Source: Bacteroidota bacterium (GTDB lineage: Bacteria > Bacteroidota > Bacteroidia > B-17B0 > Aurantibacillaceae). Taken from it: a stretch of DNA of 6,617 nucleotides. The DNA lies in assembly GCA_025360565.1 (NCBI GenBank), contig JANYBY010000397.1, forward strand, positions 1-6,617, given 5' to 3'. The notes beneath the pieces are model-generated. The model did not search any database. It saw only the letters and a list, made by a program, of their open reading frames with translations, and was not told the DNA's origin. Every line of letters begins with the position of its first letter. The stretch's first letter is position 1. Both the position numbers and the translations under genes were made by a program. Below are positions 1 through 5,846 of this stretch, in pieces.

Positions 1-61
1 CTATTGATAGCCAGAATATAAAACACAACGAAGGTTTTTTTGTACTTCAGGGTATCAATAG
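1..61. repeat. 9-bp inverted repeat flanking an apparently inverted 43-bp segment inside recF
   Basis: CTATTGATA (1-9) and TATCAATAG (53-61) are perfect inverted copies. The minus-strand recF frame matches the family up to the right arm and then stops matching. The plus strand in the frame starting at base 2 reads IDSQNIKHNEGFFVLQG, which is the family's normal continuation after FCKSFFN. Flipping bases 10-52 between the arms would therefore restore an uninterrupted RecF reading frame with no change in length. The frame is open in both orientations. Either the segment is truly inverted in this DNA, or the contig end is a fold-back chimera primed by the short repeat. The window starts exactly at the outer end of an arm, which favours caution. 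Confidence 0.8.
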
Positions 62-224
62 AATTAAAAAAACTTTTGCAAAACGAGAGGTAATAAATAG
101 CATCGAGCAGATTAGTTTTGCCCATGCCATTATTTCCCACAAAACAATTAATTTTTTCGGAAAATTTAGCCTCAAATGAAGCGTAATTTTTGAAATTAAT
201 AAGGGATAATTGCTTTAAATACAT
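1..224 (-). CDS. recF: RecF, DNA replication and repair ATPase (N-terminal part only; distal end scrambled)
   Basis: RecF is a cytoplasmic SMC/ABC-like ATPase that helps load RecA at gapped DNA in the RecFOR pathway. The reading frame starts at the ATG on the minus strand (224-222) and runs off the left edge, so only about 74 of a usual 360 or so residues are present. Residues 1-57 are typical of Bacteroidota RecF: MYLKQLSLINFKNY at the start, then a Walker A loop GNNGMGKTN (30-38, Lys36) and LLDAIYYLSFCKSFFN. The loop carries Met34 where Val or Ser is more usual. After Ser55-Ile56-Asp57 the frame stays open but no longer resembles RecF. The expected continuation is instead encoded on the plus strand in 2-58 (see the inversion feature). 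The gene is divergent from the TPR gene, 106 bp away. I saw no convincing promoter box for it. Confidence 0.9.
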   Translation of the reverse strand, partial: MYLKQLSLINFKNYASFEAKFSEKINCFVGNNGMGKTNLLDAIYYLSFCKSFFNSIDTLKYKKTFVVFYILAIN

Positions 225-302
225 GGATTTTGAGCAAAATTAAGAGAATTTTGCCTGTATTTAGGGTATTTTAAAAAAATTCGGATTTTACCAAAAAAAT
301 AG

Positions 303-310
303 TATCTTCG
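303..310 (+). promoter_or_regulatory. Possible Bacteroidota -7 box for the TPR gene
   Basis: TATCTTCG has one mismatch to the phylum's TAnnTTTG consensus and lies 20 bp before the ATG at 331. No clear TTTG -33 element sits at the expected distance upstream. The call rests on the box and its position only. Confidence 0.4.
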
Positions 311-330
311 CAGACTAATTTTAAGTACAA

Positions 331-1095
331 ATGTCTGATTTAAAAGAAGAAGCAAAGGTGGATAACAACGAGGTTGATCAAAATGTTGAAGAAACAGTTG
401 AAGAAACCAAGCCGAGGGTGATTGATCCTAATTTACAAGGGATACAATTGTTTTATGAAAAGAATAAAACAATGGTAAACTACGTGGGCGGAGGTTTTTT
501 AGCTCTTGTGGCGGTTTTTTGTTTCTACAAATTTTATTATTTACCTGATAAAGAAAAAGAAGCTACCAATGAAATGTATTGGGCACAAACCGCTTTTGAA
601 AGTGATAGCTTTAGGGTTGCGTTAAATGGCGGTGCTATGATAATGACCTCTGAAGGTCAAAAACAAATGATGGGTTTTGAAGCCGTTGCCGATGAGTATA
701 GCTTAACTAAAACAGGTTCTTTGGCTAATTATTATGCGGGTATTTGTTTATTAAGAACCGGTAAATTTGAACAGGCCATTGAACGTTTACAAAAATTTGA
801 CGGAAACGACGCAATTATTGCCCCTATTGCAATTGGCGCAATTGGCGATTGTTATATGGAATTAAATAAACTGGATGAAGCCGTTAAATATTATTTAAAA
901 GCGGCCGAAAATAATAACAATACCTTTACTACTCCGTTATTCTTGAAAAAAGCGGGTTTTGCTTACGAACAAAAAGCAAATTATGCCGAAGCTTTAAGTA
1001 TGTATGAGAGAATTAAAAAGGAGTATGGCGAAAGTAGCGTGGGTAAAGAAATTGAAAGAGACATTGCCAAAGTAAAAGCAATGGGCAATTTATAA
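331..1095 (+). CDS. Membrane-anchored tetratricopeptide-repeat protein (YfgM-like layout)
   Basis: This 254-residue protein has an acidic, Glu/Asn-rich N-terminal tail (1-45), a single hydrophobic segment at about 49-70 (VGGGFLALVAVFCFYKF region), and a soluble C-terminal part with TPR-type helices. Three likely TPR units lie at about 129-158 (LANYYAGICLLRTGKFEQAIERL), 166-195 (GDCYMELNKLDEAVKYYLKA) and 203-233 (KKAGFAYEQKANYAEALSMY). This order (short cytoplasmic tail, one membrane span, external TPR array) resembles YfgM/AncA-type proteins, which work with the secretion and folding machinery, but that function is inferred from layout only. TPRs mediate protein-protein contacts and no enzymatic motif is visible. 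The ATG at 331 is the only sensible start. The gene lies between divergent recF and co-oriented ribH and has its own strong terminator. Confidence 0.85.
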   Translation: MSDLKEEAKVDNNEVDQNVEETVEETKPRVIDPNLQGIQLFYEKNKTMVNYVGGGFLALVAVFCFYKFYYLPDKEKEATNEMYWAQTAFESDSFRVALNGGAMIMTSEGQKQMMGFEAVADEYSLTKTGSLANYYAGICLLRTGKFEQAIERLQKFDGNDAIIAPIAIGAIGDCYMELNKLDEAVKYYLKAAENNNNTFTTPLFLKKAGFAYEQKANYAEALSMYERIKKEYGESSVGKEIERDIAKVKAMGNL

Positions 1096-1113
1096 ATAAT
1101 AATTTTTTTTAAT

Positions 1114-1143
1114 AAAAGTCCTGCTTCGGCAGGATTTTTTTTT
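1114..1143 (+). terminator. Rho-independent terminator after the TPR gene
   Basis: The stem TCCTGC (1119-1124) pairs with GCAGGA (1129-1134) around a TTCG loop closed by C-G, an exceptionally stable tetraloop. Flanking AAAA (1114-1117) can pair into the start of a nine-T run (1135-1143). It ends only 9 bp before the ribH start codon. Confidence 0.92.
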
Positions 1144-1152
1144 CGATACAAA

Positions 1153-1644
1153 ATGAGTAGCGTAAAAAACAATTTATCCGTGGTTAAGGGCAGTAGTGTT
1201 CCGGATGTTTCGCAATTTATTTTTGGAATTGTATGGGCTGAATGGAACACAGAAATAACCGTGGCTATGCGGGATGGTGCAATTAAAACACTTAAAGCGC
1301 ATGGTGTTACCGATGATAATATTATTGTAAGATCTGTTCCCGGAAGTTTTGAATTAACCCTTGGGGCACAATGGATGGCTGAAGCTACAGAGGTTGACGC
1401 TGTAATTTGTATCGGCTGTGTGATCCAGGGTGAAACAAAACATTTTGATTTTATTTGCAGTGCTGTAGCGAACGGTATTACCGAGTTAAATATTGAATTC
1501 AGCATGCCCTTTATTTTTGGTGTATTAACTACCAACGATCAACAACAGGCAATAGATAGGGCTGGAGGCAAACACGGCAATAAGGGAGACGAAGCCGCGA
1601 TTACTGCCATAAAGATGTTGGCACTCGAACAATCTTTCGAGTAA
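1153..1644 (+). CDS. ribH: 6,7-dimethyl-8-ribityllumazine synthase
   Basis: RibH condenses 5-amino-6-ribitylamino-uracil with 3,4-dihydroxy-2-butanone 4-phosphate to give lumazine, the penultimate step of riboflavin synthesis, in the cytoplasm. The 163-residue length is normal. Visible family landmarks are the substrate-stacking aromatic in the early WAEWN segment (Trp31), SVPGSFE (61-67), GCVIQGETKHFD (88-99) with the conserved catalytic His97, PFIFGVLTTND (119-129), and DRAGGKHGNKG (135-145) with the phosphate-binding Arg136 and nearby Lys140. No key residue is missing. The start ATG lies 9 bp after the T-tract of the preceding terminator, so expression must come from read-through, from processing, or from a promoter I could not recognise. 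No other riboflavin genes are present, which fits dispersed rib genes in this phylum. Confidence 0.97.
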   Translation: MSSVKNNLSVVKGSSVPDVSQFIFGIVWAEWNTEITVAMRDGAIKTLKAHGVTDDNIIVRSVPGSFELTLGAQWMAEATEVDAVICIGCVIQGETKHFDFICSAVANGITELNIEFSMPFIFGVLTTNDQQQAIDRAGGKHGNKGDEAAITAIKMLALEQSFE

Positions 1645-1650
1645 TTTTTT
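1623..1650 (+). terminator. Terminator overlapping the 3' end of ribH
   Basis: ACTCGAA (1623-1629) pairs with TTCGAGT (1636-1642) across a six-base loop and is followed by AA and six T (1645-1650). The 3' arm includes the last ribH codons and the first base of its stop codon. The T-tract runs straight into the next promoter box. Confidence 0.75.
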
Positions 1651-1657
1651 ATATTTG
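1650..1657 (+). promoter_or_regulatory. Bacteroidota -7 promoter box upstream of the cobalamin riboswitch
   Basis: TATATTTG matches the TAnnTTTG consensus exactly. It would start transcription near 1662-1665, just before the first paired base of the riboswitch (about 1667). No clear TTTG -33 element was found in the ribH terminator region upstream. Confidence 0.6.
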
Positions 1658-1666
1658 TATTTATTA

Positions 1667-1803
1667 AGATGCTTTTAATTTTAAAAAAAAGTAAAAGCTA
1701 AAAAAGGAATCTTGAAAAAATCAAGAGCTGTCGCGCAACCGTAAAGCCGGACACTTTTCTTAATAAAAAATATCTGTTCTCGCGATACCGGAGCAGAGCA
1801 TTT
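1667..1803 (+). promoter_or_regulatory. Cobalamin (B12) riboswitch
   Basis: The core matches the cobalamin aptamer in order. GGAAT (1706-1710) is followed by a short hairpin CTTGA/TCAAG (1711-1715 with 1721-1725). Then comes AGCTGTCGCGCAACCGTAA (1726-1744), close to the family's GCUGnCCCGCAACUGUnA, followed by GCCGG (1746-1750). A divergent B12-box-like GATACCGGAGCAGAG lies at 1784-1798. The ends can close a P1 helix: AGATGCT (1667-1673) with AGCATTT (1797-1803), including one G-T pair. No terminator hairpin with a T-run lies between the aptamer and the ATG at 1852, so control is probably translational, with cobalamin repressing expression. The ligand form (adenosyl-, methyl- or aquo-cobalamin) cannot be told from what I see. 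Confidence 0.88.
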
Positions 1804-1851
1804 GCAAAAAATTCATTTTGTAAATTGAATAGTATCGCTTTAGTATTAACA

Positions 1852-2829
1852 ATGAGGCGATTTTTTTTATTCATTCTTTTCCCTGTTTTGGCAAAAGCAC
1901 AATTTGCGCCGGCCGCCGGACAGCCCGGCACCAGCGCTATTAAAAAAGACAGTTCCATTATTGTGAATTGGGCCACGGGCTGTAAAGTTGTAAGAGGTTT
2001 GCAGGATATTTCAAATCTTTCTTCGGGTTTGGCAACAGTGGGCGACAGCAGCAAGGCAATTGGTATTGCCGACGGTGTTAATGTGTTAAGTTTGGGCGAT
2101 GGCGGAAATGCCATTCTTACTTTTCAATCGCCAATAAAAAATGGTAATGGCCCAGATTTTTGCGTATTTGAAAATTCGTTCAACTCCGGATTTTTAGAAT
2201 TGGCATTTGTTGAAGTGAGTAGCGACGGAATAAATTTTACGCGTTTTCCGGCGGTGAGCAATCAGCAAAACACGGTGCAAATAGGCCCGTTTGATACCAA
2301 TGCCGACCCAACAAAATTAAATAATTTGGCGGGCAAATACATTGCCAATTACGGCACGCCCTTTGATCTGCTTGAGCTGCAAGGTTCGCCAAATCTGGAT
2401 ATCACAGCTGTTACACATGTAAAAATAATTGATGTGGTAGGATGTATTCAACCACAATATGCGAGGTACGATAAAAATAACAATATCATTAACGATCTTT
2501 GGTCAACACCCTTTCCTTCTTCGGGATTTGATCTGGATGCGGTGGGCGTAATAAATCAACAGCCTGTTTCGGTTATGGAGCAGAAGGAGCTAGAACATTT
2601 GGTGCAAATTTTTCCAGTACAGGTAAGCGAGGAAATAAACATTAATAATTTTTCGGAACAGAGCTTAAAAGTATTACTCAGCGATATACTTGGGAAAATA
2701 ATTTTAGAAAAACAAATAAGCGAAGTGCATAATGTTTTATCCTTAAAAGAATTAAATGAAGGAATCTATTTTGTGAAAATAAGTAATGATAAAATGGTCA
2801 TCACAAAAAAACTGATCAAAGAGCGCTGA
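1852..2829 (+). CDS. B12-riboswitch-controlled secreted protein with T9SS C-terminal sorting domain
   Basis: I read the start as the ATG at 1852, which gives 325 residues beginning with a clean signal peptide (MRRFFLFILFPVLAKA, then QF). An in-frame TTG at 1825 would add nine residues with no benefit and spoil the signal. The mature part (about 20-235) is a beta-rich domain with KAIGIADG (68-75), LSLGDGG (79-85), FCVFENSF (103-110), a conserved-looking FVEVSSDGINFTRFP (119-133) and SGFDLDAVG (224-232). I recognise this general FEN...EVSSDG surface family but know no assigned reaction. Residues about 243-325 form a T9SS type-A sorting domain ending GIYFVKISNDKMVITKKLIKE; its usual YPNP start is degraded to IFPVQV. 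The upstream riboswitch suggests a role in capturing corrinoids at the cell surface. That is inference. The gene is alone in its transcript: the next gene is convergent. Confidence 0.85.
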   Translation: MRRFFLFILFPVLAKAQFAPAAGQPGTSAIKKDSSIIVNWATGCKVVRGLQDISNLSSGLATVGDSSKAIGIADGVNVLSLGDGGNAILTFQSPIKNGNGPDFCVFENSFNSGFLELAFVEVSSDGINFTRFPAVSNQQNTVQIGPFDTNADPTKLNNLAGKYIANYGTPFDLLELQGSPNLDITAVTHVKIIDVVGCIQPQYARYDKNNNIINDLWSTPFPSSGFDLDAVGVINQQPVSVMEQKELEHLVQIFPVQVSEEININNFSEQSLKVLLSDILGKIILEKQISEVHNVLSLKELNEGIYFVKISNDKMVITKKLIKER

Positions 2830-2833
2830 TCAG
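2805..2833 (-). terminator. Minus-strand terminator for the small lipoprotein gene, inside the end of the convergent gene
   Basis: Read on the minus strand, CTGATCA (2833-2827), an eight-base loop and TGATCAG (2818-2812) are followed by seven T (2811-2805). On the plus strand the same bases are the last codons and stop of the T9SS gene, with A's before the stem, so it works best for the minus-strand transcript. Confidence 0.7.
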
Positions 2834-2837
2834 CCCC

Positions 2838-3338
2838 CTATTTCACCATCCTTAAAAAATTAAAGTCCTCTTTTAAATTTTTTCCGTTTTTCTTCCCCTC
2901 AATACGTACACATAAAAAATCGGGCTGCGGGTTTTTATAAATTATATGTGATGGAAAATCATGGGCATTATTCACAAAATTAAATTCGCCCTTAGTAATT
3001 CCTGTAAATTTAAAGGCAACCGGTCGATCGTTATTTTGTCCTTTAACGGTAGCAATGTAAAGCAACTCATTGCCTTTTTGACTGAGTTCTAATTTTTCCA
3101 AAAAAAGTGTATCCACGTCTTTTATTAAAAAACTTTTTCCCGAAAATAAAGTGTCGTTTTCTTTTTTCCATATTTCAAAAGTGGTGCCCTCGTTGGTAAC
3201 CGATTTCCAGCTGCCTGGCAACCAGTATAAGCTATGCAGGGCATTAGGAGTATCTACTTTATCGTTTATCGAGTTGGAATCACTCATGCAAGAATAAAAG
3301 ATCATTACAGGGGAAATATATTTTAAAAAAGAATTCAT
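2838..3338 (-). CDS. Small probable lipoprotein, DUF6265-like
   Basis: This 166-residue protein starts at the ATG at 3338-3336. A short hydrophobic leader (SPVMIFYSC) ends in Cys17, which could be lipidated; the lipobox FYSC is weaker than the LxGC consensus, so lipoprotein status is likely rather than certain. The mature domain begins with LYWLPGSWKS (37-46) and continues with FEIWKK (54-59), LFSGKSF (64-70), DTLFLEKLEL (76-85), FKFTG (109-113) and NNAHDFPSHIIY (122-133). The WLxGxW...ExW...GxS pattern, with the later HDFP, is that of the DUF6265 group of small beta-barrel, lipocalin-like proteins. Their function is unknown to me. The gene is convergent with the B12-regulated gene (8 bp between stop codons) and divergent from the propeller gene. 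Confidence 0.75.
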   Translation of the reverse strand: MNSFLKYISPVMIFYSCMSDSNSINDKVDTPNALHSLYWLPGSWKSVTNEGTTFEIWKKENDTLFSGKSFLIKDVDTLFLEKLELSQKGNELLYIATVKGQNNDRPVAFKFTGITKGEFNFVNNAHDFPSHIIYKNPQPDFLCVRIEGKKNGKNLKEDFNFLRMVK

Positions 3339-3355
3339 TTTGAGGTGTTTATTAC

Positions 3356-3363
3356 CAAAGATA
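3356..3363 (-). promoter_or_regulatory. Bacteroidota -7 box for the small lipoprotein gene
   Basis: On the minus strand the bases read TATCTTTG, an exact TAnnTTTG match. They lie 17 bp before the ATG at 3338, which predicts a leader of roughly a dozen bases. A matching TTTG -33 element is not obvious. Confidence 0.55.
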
Positions 3364-3475
3364 AAGTAATTTTTAAATTAGAACTGACCGTATCGCCCTG
3401 AAAAGGATGAAAAGAAGTGAGAAACGAATTGTCGATAAACCGGTAAATAGGTGTAGAATTTAGGATATTTTTTTG

Positions 3476-3483
3476 TATCTTTA
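3476..3483 (+). promoter_or_regulatory. Possible -7 box for the propeller gene
   Basis: TATCTTTA is one base from TAnnTTTG. Initiation about 5-7 bases downstream would fall close to the ATG at 3493 and leave about 30 bases before the ATG at 3523. This helps to favour the later start. Confidence 0.35.
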
Positions 3484-3522
3484 TCTATTGTAATGAACTT
3501 TAAGGAATCTATAAGCCATAGT

Positions 3523-5706
3523 ATGAAAAAAAGATTATCGGTCATTATCTGTATTTTTTCCACCGTTTTATCTTTCGCGCAGGTTCTTCCAACATTTCAA
3601 TGGGCTAAAAGTTTTGGTGCGGCAAGCAATAACGATGTTGCTTATTCAATAGCAGTAGATGGTTCGGGTAATGTTTATACTACCGGTTCATTTTCCGGTA
3701 CAGTAGATTTTGATCCCGGTGCCGGAACTTATACGCTGGCTTCATTTGCAACAGGAGATATTTTTGTAAGTAAATTAGACGCGGCCGGTGCTTTTGTTTG
3801 GGCAGTAAAATTGGGCGGTGCAGGTGCGGGATCCGGTAATGGTATTACAACCGATGCCGCGGGTAATGTATATATTACCGGAACATTTATTGGCATGGCC
3901 GATTTTGACCCGGGTGTTGGTACTTATTCTCTTAATTCATTTGGGGGCAACGATGTTTTTGTTTGTAAGTTAAATTCATCGAGTGCTTTTATTTGGGCAA
4001 GGCAATTAGGTGGCCCTTCCGAAGATATAAGTCATGCTATTGCGGTGGATGGGTCAGGCAATGTTTATACAACAGGAACTTTTCAAGGTGGTGGAGATTA
4101 TGATCCGGGTTTTGGAACCTTTATTTTAAATCCCACAGGCAATGCAGATTGCTTTGTAAGTAAATTAAGTTCTTCAGGTGCATTTGTTTGGGCTAAACAA
4201 CTTGAAACTTCAAATACCGGAGTTGGCAACGCAATTGCGGTTGATGCTACAGGAAATGTTTTTACAACCGGTTATTTTTCGGGTTCCGGTGATTTTGATC
4301 CGGGTCCCGGAGTTTTTCCGCTTATACCTGCTGGCAGCCTCGATCTTTTTGTTTGGAAATTAAATTCCTCAGGCGCTTTGGTGTGGGCAAAAATGATTGG
4401 CGGCACTTATCTTGATTATGGCACAGGTATTGCGCTTGACGCGACAGGAAATATTTATACCACGGGTACTTTTCAAAACATTTGTGATTTTGATCCGGGC
4501 CCGGGTACCTTTACGCTGAGTGCACCCGGGGGTGTTACCGGTGATGCATTCGTTTGTAAACTTAATTCAGCTGGCGCTTTTGTTTGGGCAAAACAATTGG
4601 GTGGGAGTAGCGATGATAACGGTTATTCAATAGCTTTAGATGTTACCGGCAATGTTTACACAAGTGGGTCTTTTAACGGTACCGGCGATTTTGATCCGGG
4701 TGTTGCAGTAGTTAATCTTACATCGGCGGGCAGTGATGATGCTTTTATAAGCAAACTTGATCCTGCCGGAAATTTTATGTGGGCAAAACAATTAGGAGGT
4801 TCCATTAACGATATTTCTGAAGCTATTGCAGTTGATGCTTTGGATAATGTTTACACAACAGGTTTTTATAATGGCTCTGCGGATTTTGATCCCGGAGTTG
4901 GCACTTTTTCTTTAACCAGTTTAGGAGGCAACGATATTTTTGTACAGAAAATGATCCAATGTCCTACGCCTTCATCACCAACAAATATTACTTTACCGGC
5001 CAATCAAAATATTTGCAGCGGTACTTCCGCTTCATTAAGCGCTTCAGGTTCGGGCACTATTAATTGGTTTAGTTCACCTTCGGGCACAACGGTTTTAGGT
5101 ACAGGCACAACTTTTATTACACCAACATTAGGCCTTGGCACTTACACGTTTTATGCGGAGGTTACAACCTGCACGGTAAATCCTGCAAGAACAATAATAG
5201 GTGTAACGGTTACGCCATTGCCTGTGTTCAGCGCTTCAACAAGTATTGCTTTGCTGTGTATTGGCCAAACCGCTACTCTTTACGCGTCGGGTGTAACAAA
5301 TTGTACATGGACACCCGGAGCAATTACCGGTACAGCAGCTGTGGTTGCGCCAACGGTAACAACAACATACACTGCCAGCGGCTCTAACGGAATTGGCTGC
5401 GCTAATAATATTATGCTTACACAATCGGTTAAAGATTGTAACGATATTGGGATCCATGAATTGACAAATTCGAATACGGATATAACTATTTATCCGAATC
5501 CGTTTAACACAAAGGTTACACTAGTTACATTGGGTAAATTGGAAGCGGATCTGCAATTGTATAATTCGTTGGGCTCATTGATCTATAAGCAAAAAATTAC
5601 GAACGATAAAACTGAAATTGATCTAACCGAACTACAAAACGGAATTTATTTTGTAAAAATAGATCGAGCTAATTCCTTCTCGGTTTTAAAGTTGGTGAAG
5701 GAATAA
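3523..5706 (+). CDS. Secreted seven-repeat SBBP beta-propeller protein with Ig-like domains and T9SS sorting domain
   Basis: From the ATG at 3523 the protein has 727 residues and a standard signal peptide (MKKRLSVIICIFSTVLSFAQ). The in-frame ATG at 3493 would put ten polar residues before it and is less likely. Residues 25-480 hold seven repeats of 65-67 residues starting at about 25, 91, 156, 221, 286, 353 and 418. Each runs F-x-WA-K-x-x-GG, then IAVDGSGNVYTTGSF, then DFDPGxGTxxL, then DxFVxKL. This is the SBBP beta-propeller repeat, and seven copies fit a closed seven-bladed propeller. Residues about 481-567 and 568-639 are two Ig-like, Thr/Ser-rich domains, each with a Cys pair. Residues 640-727 are a T9SS type-A sorting domain with IYPNPF (657-662) and GIYFVKI. 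The protein should be exported by T9SS and attached or released at the surface. Binding partner unknown. Confidence 0.93.
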   Translation: MKKRLSVIICIFSTVLSFAQVLPTFQWAKSFGAASNNDVAYSIAVDGSGNVYTTGSFSGTVDFDPGAGTYTLASFATGDIFVSKLDAAGAFVWAVKLGGAGAGSGNGITTDAAGNVYITGTFIGMADFDPGVGTYSLNSFGGNDVFVCKLNSSSAFIWARQLGGPSEDISHAIAVDGSGNVYTTGTFQGGGDYDPGFGTFILNPTGNADCFVSKLSSSGAFVWAKQLETSNTGVGNAIAVDATGNVFTTGYFSGSGDFDPGPGVFPLIPAGSLDLFVWKLNSSGALVWAKMIGGTYLDYGTGIALDATGNIYTTGTFQNICDFDPGPGTFTLSAPGGVTGDAFVCKLNSAGAFVWAKQLGGSSDDNGYSIALDVTGNVYTSGSFNGTGDFDPGVAVVNLTSAGSDDAFISKLDPAGNFMWAKQLGGSINDISEAIAVDALDNVYTTGFYNGSADFDPGVGTFSLTSLGGNDIFVQKMIQCPTPSSPTNITLPANQNICSGTSASLSASGSGTINWFSSPSGTTVLGTGTTFITPTLGLGTYTFYAEVTTCTVNPARTIIGVTVTPLPVFSASTSIALLCIGQTATLYASGVTNCTWTPGAITGTAAVVAPTVTTTYTASGSNGIGCANNIMLTQSVKDCNDIGIHELTNSNTDITIYPNPFNTKVTLVTLGKLEADLQLYNSLGSLIYKQKITNDKTEIDLTELQNGIYFVKIDRANSFSVLKLVKE
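3595..4962 (+). repeat. Seven tandem ~195-bp coding repeats (propeller blades)
   Basis: The DFDPG motif (DYDPG in copy 3) begins at bases 3706, 3901, 4096, 4291, 4486, 4687 and 4882, a spacing of 195 bp except for one 201-bp step between copies 5 and 6. The copies are similar at the DNA level (GATTTTGATCC-type cores) but diverged enough that recent duplication is not implied for all. Confidence 0.9.
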
Positions 5707-5746
5707 ATATTTATTGTATTTTAATTACCGATAATATTTTAGAATA

Positions 5747-5780
5747 AAAAAAGCCTTTCTGTTTTCTGAAAGACTTTTTT
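5747..5780 (+). terminator. Terminator after the propeller gene
   Basis: AAAAAAG (5747-5753) pairs with CTTTTTT (5774-5780). After one C/A mismatch, CTTTC (5755-5759) pairs with GAAAG (5768-5772) around an eight-base loop. The A/T-rich outer arms give a U-tract in both directions. Confidence 0.8.
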
Positions 5781-5846
5781 GTTGAGTCTCTCCCGTCATG
5801 TAGTAAAATTCATTTTCGCATATTCACTTCGTGACGATGAAGCTAA
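5781..5846. other. Short non-coding stretch between terminator and T9SS remnant
   Basis: I see no gene, promoter consensus or clear repeat here. It contains a small imperfect hairpin (CTTC...GAAG at about 5827-5842). The break point of the deleted surface-protein gene should lie here or in the first codons of the remnant, up to about 5877. Confidence 0.4.

Noticed and set aside
1..300. Site-specific recombinase or mobile element that could drive the recF inversion
   Set aside because: No invertase, transposase or target-site duplication is visible in the window; if the inversion is real, the enzyme is elsewhere.
981..1535. Long minus-strand open frame opposite the TPR gene end and ribH
   Set aside because: It lies antisense to clearly recognisable ribH and the TPR gene, and its translation has no family resemblance.
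1825..1851. TTG start nine codons upstream of the B12-regulated gene
   Set aside because: The ATG at 1852 gives a clean signal peptide directly (MRRFFLF...), and TTG starts are less likely here.
1698..2114. Minus-strand open frame across the riboswitch and the start of the T9SS gene
   Set aside because: It is antisense to the aptamer and a signal-peptide coding region, has no recognisable domain, and is best explained as a shadow frame.
3493..3522. Earlier in-frame ATG of the propeller gene
   Set aside because: It adds ten polar residues before a normal MKKRLS-type signal peptide and lies almost on the predicted transcription start.
3378..3563. Minus-strand open frame in the divergent intergenic region
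   Set aside because: It overlaps the promoter region and signal-peptide codons of the propeller gene, and no protein family resemblance is visible.
4178..4363. Alternative-frame plus-strand open frame within the propeller gene
   Set aside because: It is a shadow of the repeat-coding frame with no independent support.
3595..4962. Regular repeats as a possible CRISPR array or DNA satellite
   Set aside because: The period of 195 bp is in frame and matches protein blades; repeats and spacers of CRISPR size are absent.
5236..5457. Cys-rich minus-strand open frame in the propeller gene's Ig-like region
   Set aside because: The Cys and Gly richness follows from antisense reading of Thr- and Ala-rich codons; it is a shadow frame.
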